Part shown: positions 35,398-44,303 of the stretch, in pieces
Position numbering within the stretch: position 1 is the stretch's first letter
Layout: every line of letters starts with the position of its first letter
Source: Archangium lipolyticum
Lineage (GTDB): Bacteria > Myxococcota > Myxococcia > Myxococcales > Myxococcaceae
Length of the DNA: 64,000 nt
Reading direction: 5' to 3'
Assembly: GCF_024623785.1 (NCBI RefSeq)
Contig: NZ_JANKBZ010000015.1
Coordinates: forward strand, 1-64,000
The notes under the pieces: model-generated
Database searches by the model: none
Told to the model about the DNA's origin: nothing
What the model saw: only the letters and a program-made list of their open reading frames with translations
Translations under genes and position numbers: made by a program

Positions 35398-36648
35398 CTA
35401 CCCGACTCTGGGCAACGCGAGCGGCATGAGGGCCGAGGGCGGATCGACCATGTGGAGCACGCGCATCATGCGCTGATGGGCATCCGGGTCATAGGTAGCC
35501 CGAAGCGTGACCCGGTCCACCAGGGCACTGCTGAGAGACATGGCGAGACGCCGGGTGGCGCTCACATTCTCCAGGGAGCACCCGGGGACGCGCAGATCCT
35601 CACTGGCGGCCGAGAGCCAGGGACCATCCACCAGCTCATGAAAAGCCTTCTGTGAGGTGCGCCCGTCGCGAGCCAGTTGGCGGCCGAGCTCGAGGGCGGA
35701 CAGCATGCCGACGGTCATGCCCTGGCCATAGACAGGATTGAAGGAGCACAGCGCGTCGCCGAGCATGACGAGGTTGTCGGACTGGAGGGACGTGCTCAGC
35801 ACGCGAGTGCCGGCCATCCTGCGGAAGCAGTGGATGGGGCCCAGGAACTCGGCCTCGGGGAGCACCTGGGCGAGGGCGGGGTCGCGCAGGGAGCGGGCGT
35901 AGTCCAGGAACCCCTCGCGGTCGCCGGGAGGAAGCTCATTGCCGGAGCCGACCAGCAGGGCCAGGTACAACCCGTTCTCGATGGGAACGAGCCCGCCGCC
36001 GCGCAGGAACTGAGGGGGACACACCTGGACGTAGATCTGCCGGAACGGAAGCCGTTCCGCGTGGGGGATGCGAACGACGCAGGTGGAGTAGCTGGCCCGG
36101 GCATCCACCTTCTCGAGCACGGCCTGGGAGCGGAAGGGGCCATTGCGACCCGAGGCATCGACGAAGAGCGAGGCCTCCAGCTCGCGACCATCGCCGGCCT
36201 TCACGGCGAGGATGCGCCGGCGAGAGGAGTCCCAGCGGAAGGTGCCGGCCTCGAAGCGCTCGACGAGCTCGATGCGCGGGTTGCTGGCGACGCGGGCGCG
36301 GATCGTCTTCTCGAGGAGGCCGCGGCTGCACGAGCGCGAGGTGATGTCCGAGGGGGGACGGGGGAAGGCGCCGAAGCGTCCGACCCAATGACAACCGGGG
36401 CCCCAATCCAGCCACGCGGCGCCGGCGCGGGTCAGGTCGTCGTCGATGCCCGGGAAGAGCTCGCCGAGGGCCAACCAGCCGCGCCGCAGCAGCACGTGGA
36501 CGTGGTCCACCTGGGGAACGCCGCGGCGCTCGTGCTGTACGCCCTGCCCATCCCGATCCACCAGCAGGACGCGGGCGAAGTGCCGGGACAGCACGGTCGC
36601 CGCCGACAGACCCGCGATCCCACCGCCAATCACCACTGCTTTCGACAT
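35398..36648 (-). CDS. FAD-dependent oxidoreductase (aromatic monooxygenase/geranylgeranyl-reductase superfamily)
   Basis: The product is a 416-residue flavoprotein. The dinucleotide-binding motif VVIGGGIAGLSAATVLSRH starts at residue 4. A later GDALCSFNPVYGQGMTVGMLSALELG stretch is the second FAD contact (the GD motif), and FVDASGRNGPF lies between. The superfamily covers p-hydroxybenzoate-type hydroxylases, squalene epoxidases, halogenases and geranylgeranyl reductases. The halogenase GWxWxIP motif is absent. The ATG at 36648 puts the Rossmann motif at the N-terminus as expected. A 21-bp inverted repeat lies 38 bp upstream. The substrate is unknown; no pathway genes are adjacent. Confidence 0.88.
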   Translation of the reverse strand: MSKAVVIGGGIAGLSAATVLSRHFARVLLVDRDGQGVQHERRGVPQVDHVHVLLRRGWLALGELFPGIDDDLTRAGAAWLDWGPGCHWVGRFGAFPRPPSDITSRSCSRGLLEKTIRARVASNPRIELVERFEAGTFRWDSSRRRILAVKAGDGRELEASLFVDASGRNGPFRSQAVLEKVDARASYSTCVVRIPHAERLPFRQIYVQVCPPQFLRGGGLVPIENGLYLALLVGSGNELPPGDREGFLDYARSLRDPALAQVLPEAEFLGPIHCFRRMAGTRVLSTSLQSDNLVMLGDALCSFNPVYGQGMTVGMLSALELGRQLARDGRTSQKAFHELVDGPWLSAASEDLRVPGCSLENVSATRRLAMSLSSALVDRVTLRATYDPDAHQRMMRVLHMVDPPSALMPLALPRVG

Positions 36649-36685
36649 GTACAGGGCCCCCCTGGGTGCTCCCACTCAGGCAGAC

Positions 36686-36706
36686 ATCGTCTCGGGGCCA
36701 GACGAT
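36686..36706. promoter_or_regulatory. Inverted repeat upstream of the FAD oxidoreductase gene
   Basis: ATCGTCT and AGACGAT arms flank a 7-base GC loop, in the 87-bp gap before the oxidoreductase start. It could be a repressor operator or a terminator for the upstream ATPase gene on the same strand. Confidence 0.4.
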
Positions 36707-36735
36707 ACCTGATCCAAGTGGGAGCGCGGGGAGGC

Positions 36736-39700
36736 TCAGCGGTTGATGACGAAGCCGCAGGCGGAGTCGAGCACCACCTTCGCGCCAGCCAGGGCCATCA
36801 ACAACCGCTCGTAGTGCATGCGCTCGGCGGAGAGCTGCGCCTCCACGGCCTTCTCCTCCAGCCCCTGGTGGGTCAGCGACAGCCGCATCCGCTCCAGCGC
36901 CGCGTCACGCTCGGACTCGATGGCCTTGCGGGCCCGCGCCTGCAACTTCGCCAGGTCGGCCTCGGCGGCCTTCTGCGCCACCGGCACGCCCTTCTCCACG
37001 AAGGCGCCGAAGCCCGGGAAGAGGCGCAGCCACTCGTCGCCCTTGAGCGACTTGCCGTCGGCCTCCAGGGCGGGCAGCACCGCCGCGTCGGCCTTGGGAC
37101 CCGTGGGGCCCTCCACCACCGCCACGTGCACCAGCGTGCGCTCCAGGAAGCGGGCGATCTGCCGGCTCGGCACCCGGGCGCCCGGCGAGGTGTCCTCGGG
37201 CTCCGGCATCTGCACGTGGTAGAGCAGCTCCACGCCCCGGGCCTTCATCGGCCCCCGCTTCTCGATGAAGCGCGCCCCACTGCGCCCGTAGGGCCCGTCC
37301 CGCAGGAAGCCGAACAGCGCCTCCACGATGGGGTGGCCCGTGGCGAAGTACTCCAGCTCCTCGGCCTCCACGGCCGTGTCGCGCCAGAAGGAGCCCAGCA
37401 CCGTCCGGTCCTCGGTGATGTCGATGCCCGGCAGACCCTCCACCTTCAGCGCGTGGCCGAACTGCAAGGCGCACTGGAAGGCATCCACCTGCTCGTCGGT
37501 GTCCACGCCGATGCCCACCCGGCGCGCCAGCTCCGTCACCGTCTCCTCGAGCTTCTCGTCCAGGTCGCGCGCCACGCTCCACAGGCCCTCGTCGAGGCTC
37601 TGCTCCTCCTCCTCGTCGGGCTCCACGCCCATGCGCTCCTGCGCGCGCGTCACCAGCCGCGCCACGGCCTCGCGGTCGAACGAGCGGATGTCCAGCAGCG
37701 GATCATACGCGCGCTTCACCTGTGCACGCGCCGCCTCCACCTTCTGCTTCAGCTCGGCGGCGTACGCCACGCGCGACTCACGGGGCAGCAGCGCCAGCTC
37801 CGTGAGCCGGTCCTCCACCTCCTCCAGCACCGCGTCCAGACCGCCCACCGTCTCGCCGAACACGCCCACCGCGTCCGCGAGCAGCATCAGCACGTCCGCC
37901 GCCAGCGTGCCCACGGGATCGAAGACATGAATCTCGACGGGGTGGTTCTGCCCGATGCGGTCCAGACGGCCGATGCGCTGCTCCACCGTGGACGGGCTCC
38001 ACGGCAGGTCGTAGTGCACCAGGTGGTGCGCGAACTGGAAGTTGCGGCCCTCGCCGCCCACCTCGGTGCACAGCAGCACCTTGGGGCCCTCGGGGTCGCG
38101 GAAGCGCGCCACCTGCCGGTCCCGCTCCACCATGGGCAGGTCGCCATGGTACGCGAGCGCCTCGATGCCCTCGCGGCCCAGCTCCGAGCGCAGGGCCTCC
38201 AGGGTGTCGCGGCTCTCGGTGAAGACGAGCACCTTGGCGTTGGGCTCCGAGCCCCAGATGCGGCCGCGCAGCACGTCCAGGAAGGCGCCGAACTTCGCGT
38301 CGCGCGAGGGCAGCTTGAGGCTGCCGGCCACGCCCGCCAGGGCCTTGTTGGTGCGCAGGGCCTCGCCGAAGGCGGCGGGGCTCGACTCCAGGCGGCGCAG
38401 CAGGTTGCCCAGCGGCGCGCCGCGCAGGTTGGAGGACGCGAGCGCGGCCAGGGCGGCGTCGCGCGTCTTCAGCTCGTCCGCGGACAGCTTCACCGGGTGG
38501 CGGTGCAGGCGGCGCGTGGAGAAGCCACCCACCACCGCGCGCCGGTTGCGCACCAGCCGGTCCGACAGGCTGTACGTCTCCGCCAGGTGCTGCAGCAGCG
38601 CGTCCCGGTCCTTCTCCGTCTTCAGCTTGGGGTCGTCCGGGAAGCGCGAGGCCAGCGCCTTCACCGCGCCCGCCGCGTCCTTGCCCTCCAGCAGCCCGCG
38701 CACCGCCGCGCTCAGCTCCTCCTGGCGCGCCAGCCGCTGCTCGAAGCCCTTCACCGTGGGCGCCGTGGACGCGTCGATGAGCGTGAGCAGCCCGTGGTAC
38801 TCGGCCGGGTCCAACTGCATGGGCGTCGCCGTGAGCAGCAGCAGACCCCAGCTGTTGGCCGCCAGGCCCTGGGCGGCCTCGAAGGCCTTCTCGCCCTTGA
38901 GGTGGTGCGCCTCGTCGATGATGACCAGGTCCCAGAAGGCGTCCTCGTCGGCCACCGACTCGCGGTGCTCCTCGCCGCGCGCCAGCATCTCCAGGCTCGT
39001 CACCACCAGCGGGAAGCGCGCCCAGGGGGACACGCCCGGCATCTCCTTGAGCGACTGCGCGTACCGCTCCGAGTCCATCAACGTGAAGAGCTGGTTGAAC
39101 TTGTGGAACAGCTCCACCAGCCACTGCACGGTGAGGTGGCTGGGGGCCACCACCAGCACGCGCCGGGCCAGGCCCGACAGGCGCAGGGCGCTGAACACCA
39201 TGCCCGCCTCGATGGTCTTCCCCAGGCCCACCTCGTCGGCGAGCACGAAGCGCGGCCGGCGCGCGCTCAGCACGCGCTGCACCACGCCCACCTGGTGCGG
39301 CTTCACCATCACCCGGCTGGCCAGCAGCGCGCCCAGCGCGTCACACCGCCGCTCGTCGTCCAGCACCAGCGCCTGCTTGCGCAGGGTGAAGGCACGCGCG
39401 TCCCCCACCCGGCCCTCGCGCAACGTGCTGAGCAGATCCGAGCGCGGCGCGAGCGCATGCACCTCGGACTCGGGCAGCTCGTCCTCCTCGCCCGTGTCCG
39501 CATAGCGGATGACGTAGCGGCGCAGGCCCCGTCCGCCCTCCTCCTCGCCCACCACGGTGGCGCGCCGGGCCTTGGCCGTCTGCACCGGCTCGCCCTTCGT
39601 CAGGACGTAGTGCACCAGGGCGCCGCCCTTGGTGGACACCAGCACCGGCTCTCCCTCCCGGGCGGGGAAGAGGACGAGCGCCTTGGCGCCCTCGTCCTGC

Positions 39701-39774
39701 ATCGACAGCAGATGTCCCACGCCCCACTCGGGCTGGGGGAGGTAGCGGACCTTGTTGCCTGGAACGAACGACAT
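36736..39774 (-). CDS. RapA/HepA-like SWI2/SNF2 ATPase
   Basis: This 1012-residue protein is close to E. coli RapA in length (about 968). An N-terminal beta-rich (KOW/Tudor-like) region precedes the helicase core: ADEVGLGKTIEAG at 179-191, VVAPSHLTVQW, VIIDEAHHLKG, LLTATPMQ, then lobe two with KVLVFTESRDTLE, LLCTEVGGEGRNFQFAHHLVHYDLPW and IGRLDRIGQ. The final arginine-finger region and the GEGRN form are typical of the RapA subgroup. The C-terminal 400 residues are helical and subgroup-specific. RapA binds RNA polymerase and uses ATP to recycle stalled complexes. Some prokaryotic SNF2 proteins of similar plan belong to defence systems, but no partner methylase or nuclease is adjacent here. 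Confidence 0.88.
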   Translation of the reverse strand: MSFVPGNKVRYLPQPEWGVGHLLSMQDEGAKALVLFPAREGEPVLVSTKGGALVHYVLTKGEPVQTAKARRATVVGEEEGGRGLRRYVIRYADTGEEDELPESEVHALAPRSDLLSTLREGRVGDARAFTLRKQALVLDDERRCDALGALLASRVMVKPHQVGVVQRVLSARRPRFVLADEVGLGKTIEAGMVFSALRLSGLARRVLVVAPSHLTVQWLVELFHKFNQLFTLMDSERYAQSLKEMPGVSPWARFPLVVTSLEMLARGEEHRESVADEDAFWDLVIIDEAHHLKGEKAFEAAQGLAANSWGLLLLTATPMQLDPAEYHGLLTLIDASTAPTVKGFEQRLARQEELSAAVRGLLEGKDAAGAVKALASRFPDDPKLKTEKDRDALLQHLAETYSLSDRLVRNRRAVVGGFSTRRLHRHPVKLSADELKTRDAALAALASSNLRGAPLGNLLRRLESSPAAFGEALRTNKALAGVAGSLKLPSRDAKFGAFLDVLRGRIWGSEPNAKVLVFTESRDTLEALRSELGREGIEALAYHGDLPMVERDRQVARFRDPEGPKVLLCTEVGGEGRNFQFAHHLVHYDLPWSPSTVEQRIGRLDRIGQNHPVEIHVFDPVGTLAADVLMLLADAVGVFGETVGGLDAVLEEVEDRLTELALLPRESRVAYAAELKQKVEAARAQVKRAYDPLLDIRSFDREAVARLVTRAQERMGVEPDEEEEQSLDEGLWSVARDLDEKLEETVTELARRVGIGVDTDEQVDAFQCALQFGHALKVEGLPGIDITEDRTVLGSFWRDTAVEAEELEYFATGHPIVEALFGFLRDGPYGRSGARFIEKRGPMKARGVELLYHVQMPEPEDTSPGARVPSRQIARFLERTLVHVAVVEGPTGPKADAAVLPALEADGKSLKGDEWLRLFPGFGAFVEKGVPVAQKAAEADLAKLQARARKAIESERDAALERMRLSLTHQGLEEKAVEAQLSAERMHYERLLMALAGAKVVLDSACGFVINR

Positions 39775-40013
39775 GGTCGGAAACGGACCCTCACGGAATG
39801 AAAGAAGGGGGTTCGCTCATAACGCCCCGAGCCGCCCTCGGCCATCCCGCGAACCCCTTGGATTTCGGTCCGGCCTCGTACTCCGGGGTGATGCCGCTGT
39901 CATCAAATGGACTCCCCCCTGCCCGCGAGGGCGATTCCTCCACAGACCCTCTACAGGCAAGGTGGAACCTGACTGCGACCCTGCACGAAGGGGGTCACTC
40001 GGGGGGAAGCCAC

Positions 40014-40913
40014 ATGCCGCTGCATCTCCATCTCATCGCGCCTCGCGCGCGCGTGGGCCTGCTCGCGTCCACCCTGTTCATGGTCACCCTGCTGGCGATC
40101 CCTCTGCTGGCACCCGGCCCCCTCCCCGGCGGGGAAGCACGCGGCCTGCTGCTGCTCACGGGCCTGGGGGGGACGGCCCTGGGGTGCGCGCTGCGCTGGA
40201 CGCTGCGCCTGAAGCGGGAGAACGCGCGGCTGCGCGCCCAGGTGCAGGGCGCCTTCGAGATGGTGGGCGTGGCCGCGCACGACCTGGGCAACCCCCTGCT
40301 GGCGCTCCAGCTCCGCCTGTACCGGCTGCGCGGCCACCTCCCGGCGGACTCCCGGGCCCAGGAGGGCCTGGCCATCGCCGAGCGCGAGACACGCCGCATG
40401 GGCCTGCTGGTGCATGACCTGTTGGACCTCTCCCGGCTGTCGGTTGGCCCGCTCGCCCTGGAGCGCGAGGAGCTGGACCTGACCGCGCTCGCCCGGGAGG
40501 TGGCCGAGCGCTTCGCCGATCAGGCCGCCGCCGCCGGCAGCCTCGTGCGGCTCCACGCCCAGGGCCCCGTGCGCGGCCAGTGGGACCGCGAGCGCCTGGA
40601 CCGGGTGGCCACCAACCTGCTGAGCAACGCCCTCAAGTTCGGCCAGGGACACCCCATCGAGGTGGAGGTGCTCGCCGACGGCCCCCACGCCCGCCTCGCC
40701 GTGCGCGACCACGGCGTGGGCATTCCCCACGAGGCCCAGGAGCGCCTCTTCGGCCGCTTCGAGCGCCTGGGCGATACCGGGCAACCCGGCGCCGGGCTCG
40801 GCCTCTACATCGTCCGCCAGCTCGTCGAGGCCCACGGCGGCACCATCCACGTCTCCAGCCGTCCCGGCCAGGGCTCCACCTTCACCGTCGAGTTGCCCCA
40901 GGCCCTCGCCTGA
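40014..40913 (+). CDS. Membrane sensor histidine kinase (orphan)
   Basis: The product has 299 residues. Two membrane helices (about 13-34 and 45-62) enclose a very short periplasmic loop. HisKA has the phospho-His in GVAAHDLGNPLLAL (near residue 87), and the ATPase domain has the N-box NLLSNALKF, G1 DHGVGIP and G2 GAGLGLYIVRQLVEAHGG. The absence of PAS, HAMP or a sizeable sensor domain suggests sensing within the membrane or through a partner. No response regulator is adjacent on either side. The ATG at 40014 follows GGGGGGAAG. It is divergent from the RapA-like gene. Confidence 0.92.
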   Translation: MPLHLHLIAPRARVGLLASTLFMVTLLAIPLLAPGPLPGGEARGLLLLTGLGGTALGCALRWTLRLKRENARLRAQVQGAFEMVGVAAHDLGNPLLALQLRLYRLRGHLPADSRAQEGLAIAERETRRMGLLVHDLLDLSRLSVGPLALEREELDLTALAREVAERFADQAAAAGSLVRLHAQGPVRGQWDRERLDRVATNLLSNALKFGQGHPIEVEVLADGPHARLAVRDHGVGIPHEAQERLFGRFERLGDTGQPGAGLGLYIVRQLVEAHGGTIHVSSRPGQGSTFTVELPQALA

Positions 40914-40972
40914 CGTGGCCTGACGTGGTGTGCCCTCCCACGCCCGAACCCCTCCGCACACACGTGACGTGG
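40911..40972 (+). repeat. Three direct repeats of TGACGTGG
   Basis: Copies lie at 40911, 40921 and 40965; the first includes the stop codon of the kinase gene. The last two continue as TG-N3-CCTCCCACG, so the real repeat unit is about 22 bp. They lie at the start of the 345-bp gap before the cytochrome gene. Confidence 0.45.
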
Positions 40973-41078
40973 TGAGTCCTCCCACGTCCGTCCACCGCGG
41001 GCACACACCTGACGCGCTGCATCCTGTCAGAAGCGCACAGTCAGGCCTGTTCCCGACGGTAAATAATTACTCTGGACG

Positions 41079-41108
41079 TTGAAATTCCAGGCACGAACCT
41101 TCTATTCT
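41079..41108 (+). promoter_or_regulatory. Sigma-70-like promoter for the multiheme cytochrome operon
   Basis: TTGAAA and TATTCT are separated by 18 bp in a locally AT-rich stretch, which is rare in this window. This leaves a leader of about 145 bases before the ATG at 41259. Confidence 0.45.
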
Positions 41109-41114
41109 GTCGTT

Positions 41115-41158
41115 GCTTGAATAAAGCCGTTCCCCGGAAAACAGGGGATGATTCAAGC
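41115..41158 (+). promoter_or_regulatory. Nested stem-loop in the cytochrome leader
   Basis: Outer arms GCTTGAAT and ATTCAAGC are perfect, with an inner CCCC/GGGG stem around an 8-base loop (GGAAAACA). It lies just downstream of the predicted promoter. It could be an RNA regulator or a DNA operator. The rest of the 40914-41258 gap holds nothing else I can name. Confidence 0.4.
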
Positions 41159-41258
41159 GCTTCCGCTCCCCACCTGGCGGGTAGGAAAGCGGAGTTGGAA
41201 GCACGACACGCGGTCGGGCGCGGCACGCCCGCCACCACGACAGCAATGGAGGGCCGCC

Positions 41259-43109
41259 ATGAGCGGAACTGGAGCGCTTTGTGTGCAGTCGCACTCGTCT
41301 GTCCGTACCCCGGGGATGAAGGGGATCCGGCGCGGCGTGTGGCTCGCGGCCCTGGCCCTGCTCGGGACGGGCTGTGGTGAGCGCGAGGCGCTCGAGCAGA
41401 CCTCCGGCTTCGCGCTCCAGGCGCAGGCGCAGACCGAGGCGCAGGCGCAGACCGAGGCGGACGCCGAGGAGCTCAAGTGGCCCCGGCCGGTGACGAAGCC
41501 GGTGGCCCTGGCGCTCGAGGTGAACAACGGCGTGGGCACCCCGCTGCGGGTGCGGGCCGGGCAGACCTTCTTCATCAACCAGATCGACCTGCGTGCCGCG
41601 ATAACGGCCACGGAGGACCGGGGCGTGGGGAGCCTGCGCCGCTCCGGTGACTTCGCGTCGCTGGCCTGGCAGGGCACGGTGCTGGCGGACGCGGACCCCA
41701 CCTTCTCGGCCAACGGGGACGGCACCTTCACCCGCCGCCGCTTCTACCGCTCCTCCCACTGGATGGAGAAGCCCAGCGTCATCACCGTGATGCCCGTGGA
41801 CGCCTGGGGCCGCCCCACCGGCCGCGTCATCCCCCTGAACCTGGGCAGCGAGAGCAGGCGCAAGTCCAGCGACGACTTCTTCATCCGCCGCATGCGCGCC
41901 ATCCAGTGGACCCGCGACTGCGGCTCGGCCACCTCCTGCGCGGGCGCGCACGCCTTCGAGGAGGAGGCGCTCGTCGAGGTGCGCAACGCTCGCACCGGGG
42001 CCACGACCTTCAGCTTCTCCCCGGACACCCGCGCCCTGCTGGTGGACTGGTCGGCGCGCGCGGGCGCCCCGTACCGCATCCCCGTGGAGCAGGTGCGCCA
42101 CTCCACCTGGTCCTACGGCTTCAACATCGACATCACGCCCGTCACCCCGCCGCGCGCGGATGGCACCTACGCCCCCGGCTCCGAGGTGACGTTCCGGATG
42201 ACCTTCAGGGACGGAGCGGGCAAGCGCCTGCACCCGGAGGGCAGCCTGCCGACCTACAACGAATTCCTCGCCGGACAGGTCGAGTCCGGCCTCCAGTACT
42301 ACCGGGGCTTCTCGGACGCCTCCGCGACGTACTATCGTCGCAAGCACCGCGAGTGCAATTTGTCGGCGTCCATCATCGGGCCTGCCCAGAGCATCCAGCC
42401 CCTGCGCAACATCATCCCCATGGAGGACTTCCTCGGCCCCGAGGAGTCCATCTCCATCGGTACGCCCGAGCGGGATGGGGTGTACGCGCAGGCCATGACG
42501 GTGCCTCCGGCCAACAAGCTCTTCGGTGGCGCGTACGATCCCACGCACGCGGGCTGGGACGCGCCGGTGCGGGACACCTTCACCAACAAGCTGCCGCTCA
42601 ACGCCGAGCCCGGCACCTACCTGGTGACGGTGAAGGCCCGCCGCATCTACCTGGGCGAGGACATCGCCGCCAGCCGCACCATCGAAATCCAGGTGGGCAC
42701 GCGCGAGCACACCGAGCCAGAGCTCACCACGGGCAAGTGCGCCACCTGCCACACCGAGGGCGGCGAGCTGGGCAAGGTGCTGCATGCCCTGGACAACCGC
42801 GCCACGTGCGCCACCTGCCACGCCCCGCTCGCCTTCGAGCTGGAGGGGCCCATCGCCGTGCGCACCCACTTCGTCCACTCGCGCGGCCGCTTCGACGCCC
42901 CCCTGCAGCAGTGCTCCTCCTGCCACGTGTCGCAGGAGAGCACCCAGCGCACCAGCAAGTCCGCCTGCCTCTCGTGCCACACCAGCTACCCCCAGTCGCA
43001 CGTGGAGAAGTTCGGGCCCATCCAGCACATGTACGTGGGCGGCGGGAAAGAGTCCTTCCAGCAGTGCACCGGCGCCTGCCACAAAACACACCCGGGCAGC
43101 GGCTTCTAG
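41259..43109 (+). CDS. Multiheme c-type cytochrome lipoprotein (five heme sites)
   Basis: The product has 616 residues. A lipoprotein signal ends LALLGTGC and is followed by a short Ala/Gln/Thr/Glu tandem repeat (AQAQTE twice). Residues of about 70-480 are a beta-rich region without hemes. The C-terminal 130 residues carry CATCH at 494, CATCH at 517, CSSCH at 552, CLSCH at 570 and CTGACH (a CxxxCH variant) at 603. It is probably an envelope electron carrier. The ATG at 41259 has a GGAGGG ribosome site; ATG 41316 would leave a shorter signal n-region and is an alternative. The FIST gene begins 30 bp after its stop, so redox state and signalling may be linked. Confidence 0.88.
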   Translation: MSGTGALCVQSHSSVRTPGMKGIRRGVWLAALALLGTGCGEREALEQTSGFALQAQAQTEAQAQTEADAEELKWPRPVTKPVALALEVNNGVGTPLRVRAGQTFFINQIDLRAAITATEDRGVGSLRRSGDFASLAWQGTVLADADPTFSANGDGTFTRRRFYRSSHWMEKPSVITVMPVDAWGRPTGRVIPLNLGSESRRKSSDDFFIRRMRAIQWTRDCGSATSCAGAHAFEEEALVEVRNARTGATTFSFSPDTRALLVDWSARAGAPYRIPVEQVRHSTWSYGFNIDITPVTPPRADGTYAPGSEVTFRMTFRDGAGKRLHPEGSLPTYNEFLAGQVESGLQYYRGFSDASATYYRRKHRECNLSASIIGPAQSIQPLRNIIPMEDFLGPEESISIGTPERDGVYAQAMTVPPANKLFGGAYDPTHAGWDAPVRDTFTNKLPLNAEPGTYLVTVKARRIYLGEDIAASRTIEIQVGTREHTEPELTTGKCATCHTEGGELGKVLHALDNRATCATCHAPLAFELEGPIAVRTHFVHSRGRFDAPLQQCSSCHVSQESTQRTSKSACLSCHTSYPQSHVEKFGPIQHMYVGGGKESFQQCTGACHKTHPGSGF

Positions 43110-43139
43110 CGCCGCCGCCCATCCCCCCGGAGGTCCTCC

Positions 43140-44300
43140 TTGGCAATCGTGAAGATGCAGACGGCCCGCACCACTCTGTCCGACCCGATCGCGGCCGCCG
43201 AGGACCTCCTCAAACAACTGGAAGGCGTGACACCGAAGCTCGTCACCCTCTTCGCCTCGCGGGACAGGGACCAACAGGCGCTCAACCGCGCGGTGCGTGA
43301 GCGGCTGCCCGCGGGCACCCGCCTGGTGGGCGCCACCACCAACGGCGAGCTGGACAACCAGGGCATCTACCGCGGCAACGTCGTGCTGGGCGCGCTGTAC
43401 GGCGACTTCGAGGTGGGCCTGGGCCTGGGCACCGGCCTCACCCTGGACGCGGTGGGCGCGGGCGCCATGGCCATGAAGCGCGCCGCGCAGGACCTGGGCG
43501 TGCGCCAGCAGGACATCGACTCGCGCAAGTTCGTCGGCCTCGTCATCGACGATGGCTTCCGTTACAAGAAGGAGGAGCTGCTGCTGGGCATCCTCGAGAA
43601 GAACCCCGCCCTCATCCTCGTGGGCGGCGGCGCTTCCGACCACGAGTTGGACCCCGCCAAGCAGTCCGCCCTGCTCCACGTGGACGGCGAGGTGGCCACC
43701 GACTGCGTGCTGGTGGCCCTCTTCAAGACGAACGCCCCCTGGGCCGCCCTGCGCTCGCACTGGTACGTGCCCACCGGCGAGCGGCTCGTCATCACCAAGG
43801 TGGACGAGAGCGCCCAGCGCGCCCTGGAGATCGACGGCAAGCCCGCCGCCCTGCGCTACTCGGAGCTGCTCGGCATCCCCGTGGAGGAGCTGGAGTACGG
43901 CAAGCCCCGCGGCTTCGCCGCCCAGCCCACCGCCCTCAAGGTGGGCCGCGAGTACTTCATCCGCTCCCCCTGGAAGGCCCTGCCCGACCACTCCATCCTC
44001 TTCGCCAACCTCCTGGAGGAGGGCACCGAGCTGGAGCTCATGAAGCTGGGCGACATGGCCGGCCTCACCCGCTCCTTCTTCCAGGACGAGCTGCCCCGCC
44101 GCGTCCAGAATCCCCAGGCCGCCCTCCTCTTCCACTGCGGCGGCCGCATGTACTATTCCCACGTGGTTGGAACCACGGCCCAACTGGCCGACACCTTGCG
44201 CCACGCACCCCCGGCGGCTGGAATGAACGTGAACTTCGAAATCTACTCGGGGTTCCACATCAACACGACGCTGACGGTTCTCGCGTTCGGGGGTAACTGA
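43140..44300 (+). CDS. FIST-domain sensor protein
   Basis: The product has 386 residues with FIST_N (VTLFASRDRDQQALNRAV, GATTNGELDNQG) and FIST_C (VGREYFIRSP, ALLFHCGGRMYY) covering the whole chain. There is no signal peptide or membrane helix. FIST modules are predicted small-ligand sensors that usually sit upstream of histidine kinases or diguanylate cyclases. Here the sensor is a separate protein and the hybrid kinase gene follows after 3 bases, so the two probably work as a complex. The start is taken as TTG at 43140 because GGAGG lies exactly 6 bases upstream; GTG 43149 is the alternative. Confidence 0.9.
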   Translation: MAIVKMQTARTTLSDPIAAAEDLLKQLEGVTPKLVTLFASRDRDQQALNRAVRERLPAGTRLVGATTNGELDNQGIYRGNVVLGALYGDFEVGLGLGTGLTLDAVGAGAMAMKRAAQDLGVRQQDIDSRKFVGLVIDDGFRYKKEELLLGILEKNPALILVGGGASDHELDPAKQSALLHVDGEVATDCVLVALFKTNAPWAALRSHWYVPTGERLVITKVDESAQRALEIDGKPAALRYSELLGIPVEELEYGKPRGFAAQPTALKVGREYFIRSPWKALPDHSILFANLLEEGTELELMKLGDMAGLTRSFFQDELPRRVQNPQAALLFHCGGRMYYSHVVGTTAQLADTLRHAPPAAGMNVNFEIYSGFHINTTLTVLAFGGN

Positions 44301-44303
44301 CCG

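Noticed and set aside
35398-36648. Tryptophan halogenase that could join the prenyl-indole pathway
   Set aside because: The halogenase WxWxIP motif is absent and the gene is 23 kb from the prenyl operon.
36736-39774. Defence-island SNF2 helicase (for example a DISARM-like component)
   Set aside because: No methylase, phospholipase D or nuclease gene is adjacent, and length and motifs fit RapA.
41421-41460. CRISPR-like or larger tandem repeat
   Set aside because: It is only a two-unit coding repeat giving AQAQTE twice after the lipoprotein signal; there are no spacers. No CRISPR array was seen anywhere in the window.
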